Assembly (NCBI GenBank): GCA_033977485.1
Contig: CM066991.1
Location: 126,127,999-126,191,998, forward strand
Source of the DNA: Hydrangea macrophylla
Taxonomy: Eukaryota > Streptophyta > Magnoliopsida > Cornales > Hydrangeaceae
Direction: 5' to 3'
Length of the DNA stretch: 64,000 nt
In this document: in pieces, positions 22,993-33,631 of the stretch
Position numbering within the stretch: the stretch's first letter is position 1
How the letters are laid out: each line of letters opens with the position of its first letter
Position numbers and translations under genes: made by a program
Notes under the pieces: model-generated
Seen by the model: the letters and a program-made list of their open reading frames with translations, nothing else
The model's database searches: none
Told to the model about the DNA's origin: nothing

Positions 22993-25454
22993 TATAACAC
23001 CCACATTCGTGTTATTGCTTTTGCATTTCATTGTCATGCATGATAATGTGATGTGGCGTGTCTTATGACACATGGTTGAATGAGTTTTGACTCACGAGTT
23101 GATTTGGGTGTCTGTATTAGAGAACCCTTTGAAACTATTGTGATTGAGGATTTATTGTTTGTGAAGTCTCTCCGATTATGAGACGGTCACTGTGGAACAT
23201 TTTAAATGTTTATCTGGAACTAAATGTTTACCTGTGTATTTCAATATCTGTATTAATTTCTGTTTTAGAATTTATTTCTGTTGTTAGATTTAGTATCCTG
23301 GTGAGAACGAATGAACACGCTATTAATTTGGTAGGCTAATTAGCAACTTCGGAAACGTCATGTAGAAATTCGCGTTTTAGCGACCAAACGAAACTTAGTC
23401 GAAAACTTTTATAATTTTGAGGTTTCACTTATAAAGCTAAGAATAAGCTGTATAGAAAGTTTCAGAGACTGATTAGGAGTTTTGAAAACTCGTGGGGAGG
23501 TAAACGTAATTTTCAAAAGAGCTGCCTATATATAGATAGAGATGGATGAGATATTTTTTCATAAGCTTAACCTAAAATTTCAAGAGGAGGCCAAAAGGGG
23601 GCTAGAGGGAGAATTAGTTGCTTAGAACTTTGCGACGCCAAACGACGACCTTCCGTCAGTTTGTTTTCTCCCAGATTTCATATTCGAGCTCCTCGAGGTA
23701 AGAGCTTCGTTTTGATACCTATTAGGGCCTGTTTGGCTAGGTTTTCCGAAAAGTTATTTTCTAGAATTTTTCATAAAAGTTGATAAATGGAATTTTGATC
23801 CATAGGAATTTTACTAGACGGACTTCTACACGTTCTTTGTACACGGGTTTTCTTTGAATCGAAGTATAAGAGCGTAAATCGGAGGTGAGTGATTCAACTA
23901 TGTTTTTGGAATGATTTCTTGACATGTATTCATGTTTTGTGTGAATAGCATGTATTAATTCTTAAAGATATATTGTGTAGTTCATATTGGGCATTTATAT
24001 TGATAAGTAGGCTCAATAGCACGGTGATATGTTTTGATTACCGCGAGCATGGTGATATGTATTTGAGCATGTTAAGTTGCTTATGTGGATCAGAAGGAGC
24101 ACGTGGTCACCGTGCCATTTTGTGGAGCCGATATAGGCATTAAGGTCGCACGATTGAAGAGAAGAATCGTGGGTCTTACCCTTTCGCGTGGACTTATTGG
24201 CGAGAAGTCGCGGATTGGGAGTATGGACGGGCACGTGAGTCTCCGGCGACTAGTATGAAATGTAGAGATGTGAATGCGGACATTTTTATCATTCATGTGC
24301 ATATGTTGTTTTATTCACTAAGCATTAACTTAAACAAATCGAAATATGTGTGGTTATTCAAATTACCATTGCAGGTGTTAATGCTGGCGAGGAATCGCAG
24401 AAGTGAGTACGTGGGTTGGGAGTTCTTTTGGAAGGCGACTTGAATGTTAACCTTGTAGTTTTGGGACTGTCGCGCCCGCCCCGAAGGTGGGGGGCGGTCC
24501 CCTCGTGGGTCGCGACCGGTTATGTCTAGAGGCGTGAGAAGCGTGAAAGTAGGTGAGGTGTGTGAAAAGTGGGAGTAGGGCCAAGTAAGAGTTCATAGTC
24601 GCCACCTAGCATTTATTCGGGAGTTAGGATCCCTGCAAAGACAATCGACACGATCATCTTTAACTTTTGGAAAACGTTTTGGAAAAGTAAGGCCCTTTAA
24701 AAGTGTGACTCGAATAGTCATGCGAGACCAGAGTTCTTGAAGTGGGTTCAGGGACTCGATTATGCCGAGGGAAGGTGTTAGGCACCCTCGAGCATCCGTG
24801 ACACACGGTTGCCGATTTTAGTGGTTTTCATAGTAATGGGGCGTAAGTAAGAAATAGTAGAATATATATACAACGCGAGCATCGTGACACGCAGTTACCA
24901 ATTTACGTATCTCGATACGAGATAGTTTGAAAGTATATAGTTATGGCCGCACCCAAGTGAGGGTTGCATACGTATCTCAACACGAGAATCAGGCCGTACG
25001 TAGTTCTGTGCAGTGTATATGTATGGATGTTTGGTCGATCTAGACCGTGAGTGTATAAAATAATATTTTGAGTAAAGTCGGTGTAGCTAGGAACTTTAAC
25101 CTGTGCGGTGTAGTCCTAGACTTTAACCTTTGAGAAAGTAGTGAGTTATGAGAAAGTGTTTTTGAGTAAAAGTCGGGGTAGATCGACCGTGCGACGGGTT
25201 TTTTGTATTTTTTTGTTTTTATGATTTTTTTGTCTTTTTGTTTTATGTGCCGGAAGTACGGGTCGGTGCCCATGAAGAGTGTGAAGACATACCTGTCTTA
25301 CCTGTGCTATTTGCAGATTCCAAGCAAAGTACCGGAAGTACGGGTCGGTGCCCAGTTTTGTAAAAAGTGCCGGAAGTAAGGGTCGGTGCCCAGTAATGAA
25401 AAGAAGTATCATTTTTTGCGTTTCCTGATTTTATCTATGAAGATCTGTAACAAG

Positions 25455-25790
25455 AGATAAAGTGCAGCCGGATGGGTCATTAGATCTCCTTCCGGCTGAC
25501 GCAGGATATAAAGTCCAAATCGGGTGGAGTTCGAGGCCTCCTTCCGACTGGCGCAAGATATAACAGTTTGATAAAGTTCAGCCAGGTGGGTCATTAGATC
25601 TCCTTCTGGCTGACGCAGGATATAAAGTCCAAATCGGGTGGAGTTCGAGGCCTCTTTCCGATTGGCGCAAGATATAACAGTTTGATAAAGTTCAGCCAGG
25701 TGGGTCATTAGATCTCCTTCTGGCTGACGCAGGATATAAAGTCCAAATCGGGTGGAGTTCGAGGCCTCCTTCCGACTGGCAAGAGAAGGC
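25455..25790. repeat. 114-bp tandem repeat in outer LTR
   Basis: Nearly three copies of a 114-bp unit beginning near 'gggtcattagatctcc' (25474, 25588, 25702). The array is present in the other LTR from about 55005. Confidence 0.85.
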
Positions 25791-25990
25791 GGAATATCCG
25801 ACCAGTGGATTTATAGGGAGACCACACCACTAAAGCATATAAGTAAATAAAAGAAAAGAAAAAAGGCAGAATATCCGACCAGTGGATTTATAGGGAGCCC
25901 CAGACCACTAAAGCATATAAGTAAGTAAAAGAAAAGAAAAAGGCGGAATATCCGACTAGTGGATTTATAGGGAGCCCCAGACCACTAAGT
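25788..25990. repeat. 77-bp tandem repeat in outer LTR
   Basis: Three copies of 'ggcggaatatccgac..agtggatttataggg', starting near 25788, 25865 and 25942 (period 77). Also present in the right LTR near 55337-55540. Confidence 0.8.
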
Positions 25991-26394
25991 GTAAGAGTTT
26001 AAGGGAGTCACCTGTGAAGAAGGGGGCAATTTGAGGCCCAGTCGGTGTTTTGTTGAGAAAGAAATGAAACAAAGCCGAGAAACGTAGCAGAAATAACCCA
26101 ATAAGACCAAAGTCGTACTTTGATGCGAAATCGACTTGAAGGGACGTCATAGTTGGGTCCGGAAGGGCCGGAAGAGCCAGAATAGCCATAAGACGGGCCG
26201 GAATGGGCCCGGGCTGAGTTGAGCGGGACCCGCAGGGTCAGAACTGGCCGGTATAGCTTGAAATAGACATATAAAATTCCAAACAGTCCTTAAGAGTTGG
26301 ATTTGATCAATTCTGAGGTCACCGGTGCGTCCGGAACGGCCAAATTAGCTAAGAACAAGTGTCCGTTCGTTGAAATCTGGACCCGGAGTGGAGA

Positions 26395-26715
26395 AAAGTG
26401 GGAAAAACCAAAGTGGGGCCTAAATGCCACATCAGCAGACCACGTGTCAGTCAACGACACGTGGCGGCTTCTGGTTGGCTGGTCAAAGCTGACGTAGCAG
26501 TGACAAGTGGCAAGTCAACGCGGTGACGTGGCAGTCAATGCCACGTGCCCACCTCTGATTCGTTGGGGGCGATGATGTGGCAGAGACACGTGGCAGTCAT
26601 GCCACATGGCAGGCTATGATTGGCCAGTCAATGCTGAGCTGGCGTTGACGTGGCAGACACGTGGTAGTTGATTGGGCTGCTGACTCAGCAGTCCTGGCCA
26701 CGTGGCGGTGTCTGA
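26395..26715. promoter_or_regulatory. CACGTG (G-box) cluster in outer LTR
   Basis: Many ACGTGGC / CACGTG / GCCACGTG words and near-matches (ACATGGC, ACGTGGCA) in about 320 bp. They form overlapping short inverted repeats. CACGTG is the core bound by plant bZIP and bHLH factors. By the LTR's - strand orientation the cluster lies downstream of the TATA-like box, so it could be transcribed or act as an internal enhancer. The partner copy is at about 55970-56260. Confidence 0.55.
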
Positions 26716-27371
26716 TTGGCGAGTCAAAGCTGAGTCAGCGCTGACTCAGCGCTGACTGTCTGGTTGCGCGTGGGACGGGCGGAACGGAGGGGTGGTGGCG
26801 CATGCGGCATTTCCTTTAGCGGTAGGAGGCTGGGCTTCTGGCGACGGCGTCGTCTGGGCCAGACGATGAGGTTGGTGGTGGTGTTTTCCGGAGGGTGTTG
26901 CCGGAAAGTCTGCCGGAGCAGCTTCTGTGCAGCGGCGGCGCGTGGGAGCGTCTGGCGGCGCGTGCGGCTTCCTTCGGTGTGCTTTTGTGTTCAGACCACT
27001 GGGGTTGGCTCCGTTTTTCCGAGAGGAAGGTCCTGGTGTGGGCGGTGAGGTGGGTAGAAGTGGTTAAGGCTCTGTTTGGTTGGATTTTCAGCTTCTGGGC
27101 AGTTGATAAGGCTCTGTTTGGTTAAACTGCTTTTCTGGGCTCTCCGAGGGTCCTTTGAGACTGGGTTTGTGAGGGGAGTTGGGTAATGGGGTGGTGACAG
27201 TGGGTTTTTGGTGGTGGAGACAGTGGTGGTGTGGTGGTGGTGATATGGCTGTGTTTGGTTAGCAACCAAACATAGCCTAAGGGTTTTGGGAGGACTTTGT
27301 TTTAGCCAAACAAGGCCTTAAAGAGAGGCTGCCCTCCTTTTTTTTTTTTTTTTGTGCGTAGCCATGGCTTT

Positions 27372-27381
27372 CTATTTATAG
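27372..27381 (-). promoter_or_regulatory. TATA-like box, outer Tat LTR
   Basis: CTATAAATAG on the - strand, about 930 bp from the LTR head. The same box is at 56919-56928 in the 5' LTR, where it would start the genomic RNA. No transcription data. Confidence 0.45.
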
Positions 27382-28310
27382 AAAGAATTTTTGAAACCCT
27401 ATATGGGTTATAATCCCATGTAGGCGGAACGCGTGGTTGTAGGTTCCAACTTTCGATCAGGACCTTTGATCGATTCCGAGCTTTGTTCCTTGATATTTTT
27501 CAATCCGAGCGTCCGATTCGGATGATTCGAAAAGATCTGGGCTCGGTTTAACGTCCTCCTCAAATCCGTATGGTTGGATCGGAATTCGTTTGAAACCCGG
27601 AAACGACTCCGTTTTCTTCAGACCATCGACGTCTGATCTAGACCGTCTAAACTTTGACTGTCGAAATCTTTTGATCCGACCGTCTGATCTTCCTGATTCA
27701 AGATGATTTGAATTTGTATTGACGTTCTCTTTGAATCGGTACGGTTCGATTGAGAATCTCAGATTTAGAAATGACCGTTTTGCCCTTGTCTTTCCCAATT
27801 GAGTCTTGAAACTTCGATTAGACGTCGTTTCTTCTCTGATTGTCTGATTGGACTGATTCAAGTCGCCGAACCTCTGTTTTTCTTCGTATTTCAGTCATTC
27901 ATATCTATTCGGACTTTCGGTGCTTCCAGATTGACAATCGTGTCCCTTTTTCTCGATTTCGGTGTGCCGAAGCTTTCGATCGGAGACCGATTCTTCGTCG
28001 GTTATCAGAATTTGATGATTTGAAGTTCCGTGGCCCGAATTGATGCATGTTGAGTCCTGGCATAATTGAATTTGGCCTTTGGTCATCCCAGACTCTGATA
28101 TGTTGACTTTAAGTTCGAATCGGTCCTGATTATTAACCTCCGGGAAACCCGGAATGCAATACGTTTGCATCGGTGCTGCTTACGACGTTGATTTGACATC
28201 TGGGGATCCTGGTTGGACTCTGAAGCTTTTTCTTTGATTTGCGTGCCTGGTGGGCCCCCCCCTGCGACAGTTATTTCTTTTTTTTGGCAGGTCAAAATGG
28301 GGTGTCTACA

Positions 28311-28323
28311 GCTGCCCCTCTTT
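28311..28323 (-). other. outer Tat polypurine tract
   Basis: AAAGAGGGGCAGC on the - strand, directly before the LTR head. It fixes the orientation. Confidence 0.85.
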
Positions 28324-28405
28324 GTCATGTTTTGCGAAGCAAATCGTGACAAAGAAAAAGACAACCCATTTTGACCCTTTTATTTTAAGTGACGAGAATA
28401 AGTAA

Positions 28406-28770
28406 ATGACGTGCCAAAGTAGGCAAGTGAGTATGAAATTCCATCGTAGGCAAGTGAATATGAGGTGCCAATGTAGGCGAGTGAATGTGAAATGCCATCG
28501 TAGGCAAGTGAGTATGAGGTGCCAATGTAGGCATGTGAATGTGAAATGCCATCGTAGGCAAGTGAGTATGAGGTGCCAATGTAGGCAAGTGAATGTGAGA
28601 TGCCATCGTAGGCAAGTGAATATGAGGTGCCAACGTAGGCTAGTGAATGTGAGATGCCATCGTAGGCAAGTGAATATGAGGTGCCAACGTAGGCTAGTGC
28701 ATGTGAAATGCCATCGTAGGCAAGTGAATATGAGATGCCAACGTAGGCAAGTGGGGATTATGAATTGCCA
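28406..28770. repeat. 27/54-bp tandem repeat in outer Tat internal region
   Basis: About a dozen 27-bp units of the type 'gtaggcaagtgaatatgag' plus 'gtgcca', alternating in two variants to give a 54-bp higher-order period. The lengths are multiples of three, so both strands stay open, which explains long but meaningless translations. It is followed by a segment (28850-28960) duplicated at 49690-49780. Confidence 0.88.
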
Positions 28771-29244
28771 CCAGAGTAGGCAAATAGCTCCGCTGGGGAT
28801 TGAGAGCGTTACCAGAAAGGGTGAACAACTCTGTTGGGCATTTATGTGAGAATTGAGTAGAAGAGGGATGGTGTAGTCAAGAAGTGCGTAATCGCGTAAT
28901 CTCGAACTTTAACCAAGAATGTAATAAAGTGAGGGTACGGTTGAGCTCTTAAAGCTGCCTACGTGTAGACACCCCATTTTGTCGGCTATCAGATTTAGGA
29001 GACCCATAGCTTGGTGGATCACAATGATCGTAAAAGATTCAAAAGGACTCTCGGAAGTCAGCTCTATCTCTCAGAATGCTCAGAATGACCTTGAAAATCC
29101 GAAAATTCCCAGATTTGGTCCCAAAGTTCTGAAAACATACTACGTCGTAAGAAAAGTGATAAAATGAGTTTTTAAATAAAACCGGAAGAAATCGTCAGCT
29201 CCCAGAGACCCCCGGAAGTCCCGGAAGTTCCCCGAAAGTCCCCG

Positions 29245-29452
29245 TTGACCGGTTTGACCAAGGTTTGACCAGGTTTGACCAAGTTTGACCGAAATCGTCC
29301 GAATTCACCAAAATCATTTTAAATCACGGGAAAAGTGTTAAAACAAGTTCCAAAAAGAAAATTGAGCGAAAACACCAGCTCCCGGGAACTCCCGGAGGTT
29401 TCTAGAACTTCCCGGGAATCCCAGGTTTGACCAGTTTGACCAGAATTTGACT
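29245..29452 (+). promoter_or_regulatory. W-box-like TTGAC cluster in LTR U3
   Basis: Five TTGACC in 46 bp (29245-29290), two more at 29427 and 29436, and one TTGACT at 29447. TTGAC(C/T) is the W-box core recognised by WRKY factors. The cluster is 400-600 bp upstream of the LTR TATA box. The same cluster is in the 3' LTR at about 46785-46992. Function is inferred only. Confidence 0.5.
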
Positions 29453-29646
29453 TTGGAACCGGGGTGCCGAAACAATTCTCAAATATTTTTCATGGATACT
29501 AGAGGTCAATAGATTTCCAACGGTATATCACAACCTCAATTTGGAGTTCATACGCATTTTCTGTGAATTTCGGACGAAATAGGGCCTTTTCGCGAATACC
29601 GGAACATCAGGGGGCCTAAACAGCATTATCCAGATGAAGGGAGGAG

Positions 29647-29709
29647 CAGTGCCGCCGCGGCACTGGCCCACTGCCGCCGCGGCAGTGGCCCAGTGCCGCC
29701 GCGGCACTC
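29647..29709. repeat. GC-rich triple hairpin in 5' LTR
   Basis: Three successive units of the type GTGCCGCCGCGGCAC (6-bp arms GTGCCG/CGGCAC, loop CCG), the middle one being CTGCCGCCGCGGCAG. The same three-unit block is at 47187-47249 in the 3' LTR and, reversed, at 44803-44865. Confidence 0.9.
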
Positions 29710-29852
29710 TCCCCCAGAACAGTGAGTTTTTGTAATTATTTTTGTGGTCCCATTTTGATTAATTAAAAGCCAAAACGACATAGTTTTATGATTTCAGATG
29801 TTTGGAGCCAATGGGAACACTTTTAAAACCCCAAAACCACCCCAAGTTGGCC

Positions 29853-29860
29853 TATATAAA
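29853..29860 (+). promoter_or_regulatory. TATA box of inner Tat LTR
   Basis: TATATAAA in 'ggcctatataaacacc', the best core-promoter match in the LTR. Repeated at 47393-47400. It is the likely start site region for genomic RNA. Confidence 0.6.
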
Positions 29861-32086
29861 CACCCCATTACTCCTCATTTTAGGGGAGTCAAATGCAAGT
29901 TTAGAGAAAGTTTGGGAGAGAAAGTGTAGAGATAAGGTTAGAGTGGAGAGAAAAGAAGCTTTCTTCTTTGATTTTTCAAAACAAAAGTGAGTTTCTAACT
30001 TTGTTTTTACTTCATTACTTCCATTTACTTCAACATTCAATACTCCCAACCACCATTTTAGTGAGCATTCAAGAGTGTGGAAGCTTCTTCCATGTCTAGT
30101 GTCATTACATATGAGTGATACACCAATCTACAAGTCTCATGCTTCATGAATATCATCTATTGATCATCATCTATTTGCTTGTTTATTTATTGTTTATCTC
30201 TTCTTACCCCATTTCTTTTTGTTTTCTTTTATTTACTTATTAGTTCATCATCATCTAAGTGATGACATGAAGTTTGGGGTGAGTGAATCCTTATGGATAG
30301 TAGCTCTTGACCTCAAAAACATGTTTGATAGATGATGATCATAACCTCAATACTTCCAAGGTATTCTTGGAATGTATTGAAGTTATGTTAAAAAATAGAA
30401 TAAATCTCTCCAACAATCTTGGAGATTCTTAATGATGAGTTTGGTGTTAGTATTCTAAGTGGTCATAATCCTTATTGAGTGTTGGAAATATGTTTTCAAA
30501 ACATCTATTTCAAAACCCCCTCTCAATCCCTCTCATTTGATTTCAAGAAATAAAACTTTGTTTTCTTCAATATCTCTAAAACAATGACCCAAAACAGTGA
30601 GCTGTTCAGATTCAAAGATTTGTTTTGAATTAAATACTCAAGTTATGATGATGAAACCACTTGGAAAACCCTCCTAATACATCATAGTTTGTCCCTAATT
30701 TTTCCCATCAATTATAGAAATATGAGAGTATTTGTTTTGGATGTGAGAAGTTCACATTCATAATCTGCCTCTGTTCTCACAGAATGTTCACCCAACTTCT
30801 TGCACTTATTCTGGACATTTTCATCACTGTACATATACCTTTTCTATTTTTTTTTATAAAACTTGGGTGTCTTAGGAAACTTTTGGTATATAATGGGTCA
30901 TCATAAACCTTTTCTTTGATTTATGAAAAATCATACAAAATCAGTCAACAGTGCAGCTTTTGTTTCTGAGTCATGTGTATATTCTGATTTTTTTCTTTTA
31001 ATCTGTGATAGCTATTGATGTTTGGCTTTTTGGGTTATTTTTTAGACACAATAAGAATGATCTCAGATTTTTCTCACATTTTTCTAGGCACGTTTGACCT
31101 CCCATTATAATGTTGCAAAGTGCCATATGCAGTCTGTCCACTATTCACAGCAAGCACATTTCAACTTTTATTCTTTGATTTGATGCTCATATGCATTCCA
31201 AATTAGCTCACATCTTAGGAAGTAGTTCATACTACATTTGTATATATCCCATGTTGATTTAATCCATTCATTCATGCACATTTTAGACTTCTAAGTCATT
31301 TTAGAAATCCATGAACACAAAACACACTACAACCTTTGCACATTTTTAGGTTCATACAATACATTCATGCAAGATTTGGGGTTTTTGTAACTCTTAATCC
31401 AAGAAGATTATAAGGAATGAACTTGATCACACGTTCGTGCTTCCCCTCGATCTAATCATCCTTTCTCATCCGTCCCGGGGATTGAGAGATCTTCTTTTCT
31501 CAAAAAATAACATGCATCATTCTAGTTTGCTAAGCATATTTTGATTTCTTTAATTAATTGCTTCAAGAACAATTCATGTCCCCTTTAGATTAGGAAAACT
31601 TGATTAATTGATATATGATTAGACGATTTTTTTTCTAGGTTTATTTGTGTGATTTTCACTTTACATTGTATGATATTTGACTTAGATTTTATGAATGATA
31701 TCTTATCTTTTGATTTTCAATTTCAAGATTCTTATGTGATGTAATATACTATCATAGTATTAATTGCTGAACCAAACCTAGTATAAGATGATTATTTGGA
31801 TGCTAATTGAGGCCCGTCGAAAGACGGGGCGAGTAGAGGGTGTTTTAGTCGCGACAAAGGCTCCTTCCTCTCTCGTACCAAAACCCCGAACCAAGTTCTT
31901 TGGTTATGAAGGGCCGGTGCCCTTATCCGCTTGGGTGAGTCAAAATTAGGTTTCTTGGTTCCTTAAAGACCAAGTGGCGACTCTGTATCTGTTTTCAACA
32001 GACCTTTCGTTTTCTTTCCTTGATTCAATTCCTTTTCAAAACAATCTCGAACGAGAGAAGTGGTCCGAAGCCCGGTATCCACAATC

Positions 32087-32104
32087 TGGCGACTCCACTG
32101 GGGA
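32087..32104 (+). other. primer-binding site (tRNA-Arg type)
   Basis: TGGCGACTCCACTGGGGA three bases after the LTR. Ogre/Tat elements typically prime from tRNA-Arg. Confidence 0.82.
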
Positions 32105-32712
32105 ATTTTATTTTCAAAACAAAATAATACAGAGGTTTGACTCATAAGAAGCATCCTTAAAATCATCTTTTTACTGTGTCTGGTTCACTGCATTGCACTC
32201 TTGCATTTCCCCCCTCCGACTGTGTCTGAAACGCGGCGCTGACATTGTTCAGGTCTTGCTGTGCCAGGGCACAAGTCACCGTTGATACTGTACCTTCCAA
32301 GGTATATCAAAAAGAGTAAAAACCTCCGTACTGTCTCCCTGACGGTATATTGGAACTCTCGTCAACGGACCCTCTTTGACTAAACCCAGCCTTTGCATAT
32401 AGATTCCTGTAGAACCTTTCATAGGACTGTTCATTTATCTTTTCAGATAGGACAACATGATATAACTGCTGTATGCCCTGATGGGATTACCTGAGCGATG
32501 TAGACGCTTGTGTGACATAGAACAGAACCTCTTTCTTATGATTCCCAAGGCAATCACTCATATGTGGTCACATTGAGTTGACCTGCCTAAGCATCATGAC
32601 AAGGATGTCTGCTCCATGCTCGCAAAGATATACACCGCACACCTTGTTTGTCGGTCTTGAGACATAGGAGTATGAAAACCTGCTAGAAAGTATGATCACT
32701 ATAACCGCACTT
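32105..32712 (+). other. inner Tat leader, first part
   Basis: Untranslated leader between the primer site and the minisatellite. It has several short frames but nothing I recognise as coding. The stretch 33258-33631 between minisatellite and gag is likewise non-coding. Confidence 0.55.
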
Positions 32713-33257
32713 ACCAGTTTCTCCCAGAAACTCTGTCCGAATATCCTAGATATGACCATATTGACCAGTTTCTCCCAGAAACTCTGTCCGAATATCCCAG
32801 ATATGACCATATTGACCAGTTTCTCCCAGAAGCTCTGTCCGAATATCCCAGATATGACCATATTGACCAGTTTCTCCCAGAAGCTCTGTCCGAATATCCC
32901 AGATATGACCATATTGACCAGTTTCTCCCAGAAGCTCTGTCCGAATATCCCAGATATGACCATATTGACCAGTTTCTCCCAGAAGCTCTGTCCGAATATC
33001 CCAGATATGACCATATTGACCAGTTTCTCCCAGAAGCTCTGTCCGAATATCCCAGATATGACCATATTGACCAGTTTCTCCCAGAAGCTCTGTCCGAATA
33101 TCCCAGATACAACCACATTGACCAGTTTCTCCCAGAAACTCTGTCCGAATATCCCAGATACAACTACATTGACCAGTTTCTCCCAGAAACTCTGCCCGAA
33201 TATCCCAGATATAACCACATTAACCAGTTTCTCCCAGAAACTCTGTCCGAATTTCCG
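32713..33257. repeat. 51-bp minisatellite in the leader, 10.7 copies
   Basis: Unit starts at 32713 and every 51 bp up to 33223: 'accagtttctcccagaa', a variable G/A, 'ctctgtccgaatatcc' and 'cagatatgaccatattg'. The inner units are almost identical and the end units drift. Because 51 is a multiple of three, 150-216 codon frames stay open on both strands with a 17-residue period. Most units carry the TTGACC word found in the LTR. The array lies about 400 bp before the gag start. Confidence 0.95.
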
Positions 33258-33631
33258 GGGTATCTTGGAAATCCGTGTTATCCCTTGGTGATCATACTAG
33301 AAAGTAAGGTTAGCACACTCTGTATGGCTAGGACCTTATTTGTTTAGCTGCTATCTGTTAGAAATAGGAGCATCATATAGATTAGGGCTTACATCCGCAT
33401 GTTTGTCCCATTTGCATGCACCATTCCCCATCAATTTGCACGCACTGTTTCGAGTCGGTCCACATCACTATCTTTGTCTGCCTAAAGTCACCACTGTCAA
33501 AGATCTAATCTAGCCCTTTCAAAATCTGTCAGGTCAGTATAGATTCCCAAGGTCAGCAGTCAGGGTCTTATTCGTGGGTCAGAAGTGCGGATAATCGGTT
33601 AATCAGAATCAGTCCGACAGCTTACGTCAGC

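Larger units (their letters stand above)
24468..28310 (-). repeat. outer Tat 3' LTR, 3.84 kb
   Basis: It runs on + from TGTCGCGCCCGCCCC to GGGGTGTCTACA. On the - strand its head, TGTAGACACCCCATTTTG, is the same as the head of the inner element's LTR. It contains several internal repeat arrays, a CACGTG-rich segment and a TATA-like CTATAAATAG on the - strand (27372-27381). Apparent frames inside it (for example around 27457-27861) fall in repeated non-coding sequence. Confidence 0.9.
28964..32083 (+). repeat. inner Tat 5' LTR, 3.12 kb
   Basis: It starts TGTAGACACCCCATTTTG and ends CCCGGTATCCACA. It contains a run of TTGACC boxes (29245-29452), a GC-rich triple hairpin (29647-29709) and a TATA box (29853-29860). 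The remainder is AT-rich and has no coding sequence. Confidence 0.95.

Noticed and set aside
25409..25708. 99-codon frame duplicated at 54958-55257, as a possible gene pair
   Set aside because: Both lie at the same place in the two LTRs of the outer Tat element and consist of the 114-bp tandem repeat.
27457..27861. 134-codon - strand frame in the outer LTR
   Set aside because: It lies in imperfectly repeated LTR sequence, is not kept as a frame of similar length in the partner LTR, and shows no domain.
28385..28849. 147-codon and 82-codon repeat-rich frames in the outer Tat internal region
   Set aside because: Produced by the 27/54-bp tandem array; both strands stay open and no protein similarity is seen.
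32713..33257. CRISPR-like array
   Set aside because: Direct tandem repeats with no unique spacers, in a plant retroelement leader.
32568..33291. Long frames on both strands (199-216 codons) over the 51-bp repeats
   Set aside because: They are open only because the repeat length is a multiple of three. There is no domain, and the frame on the opposite strand is equally open.
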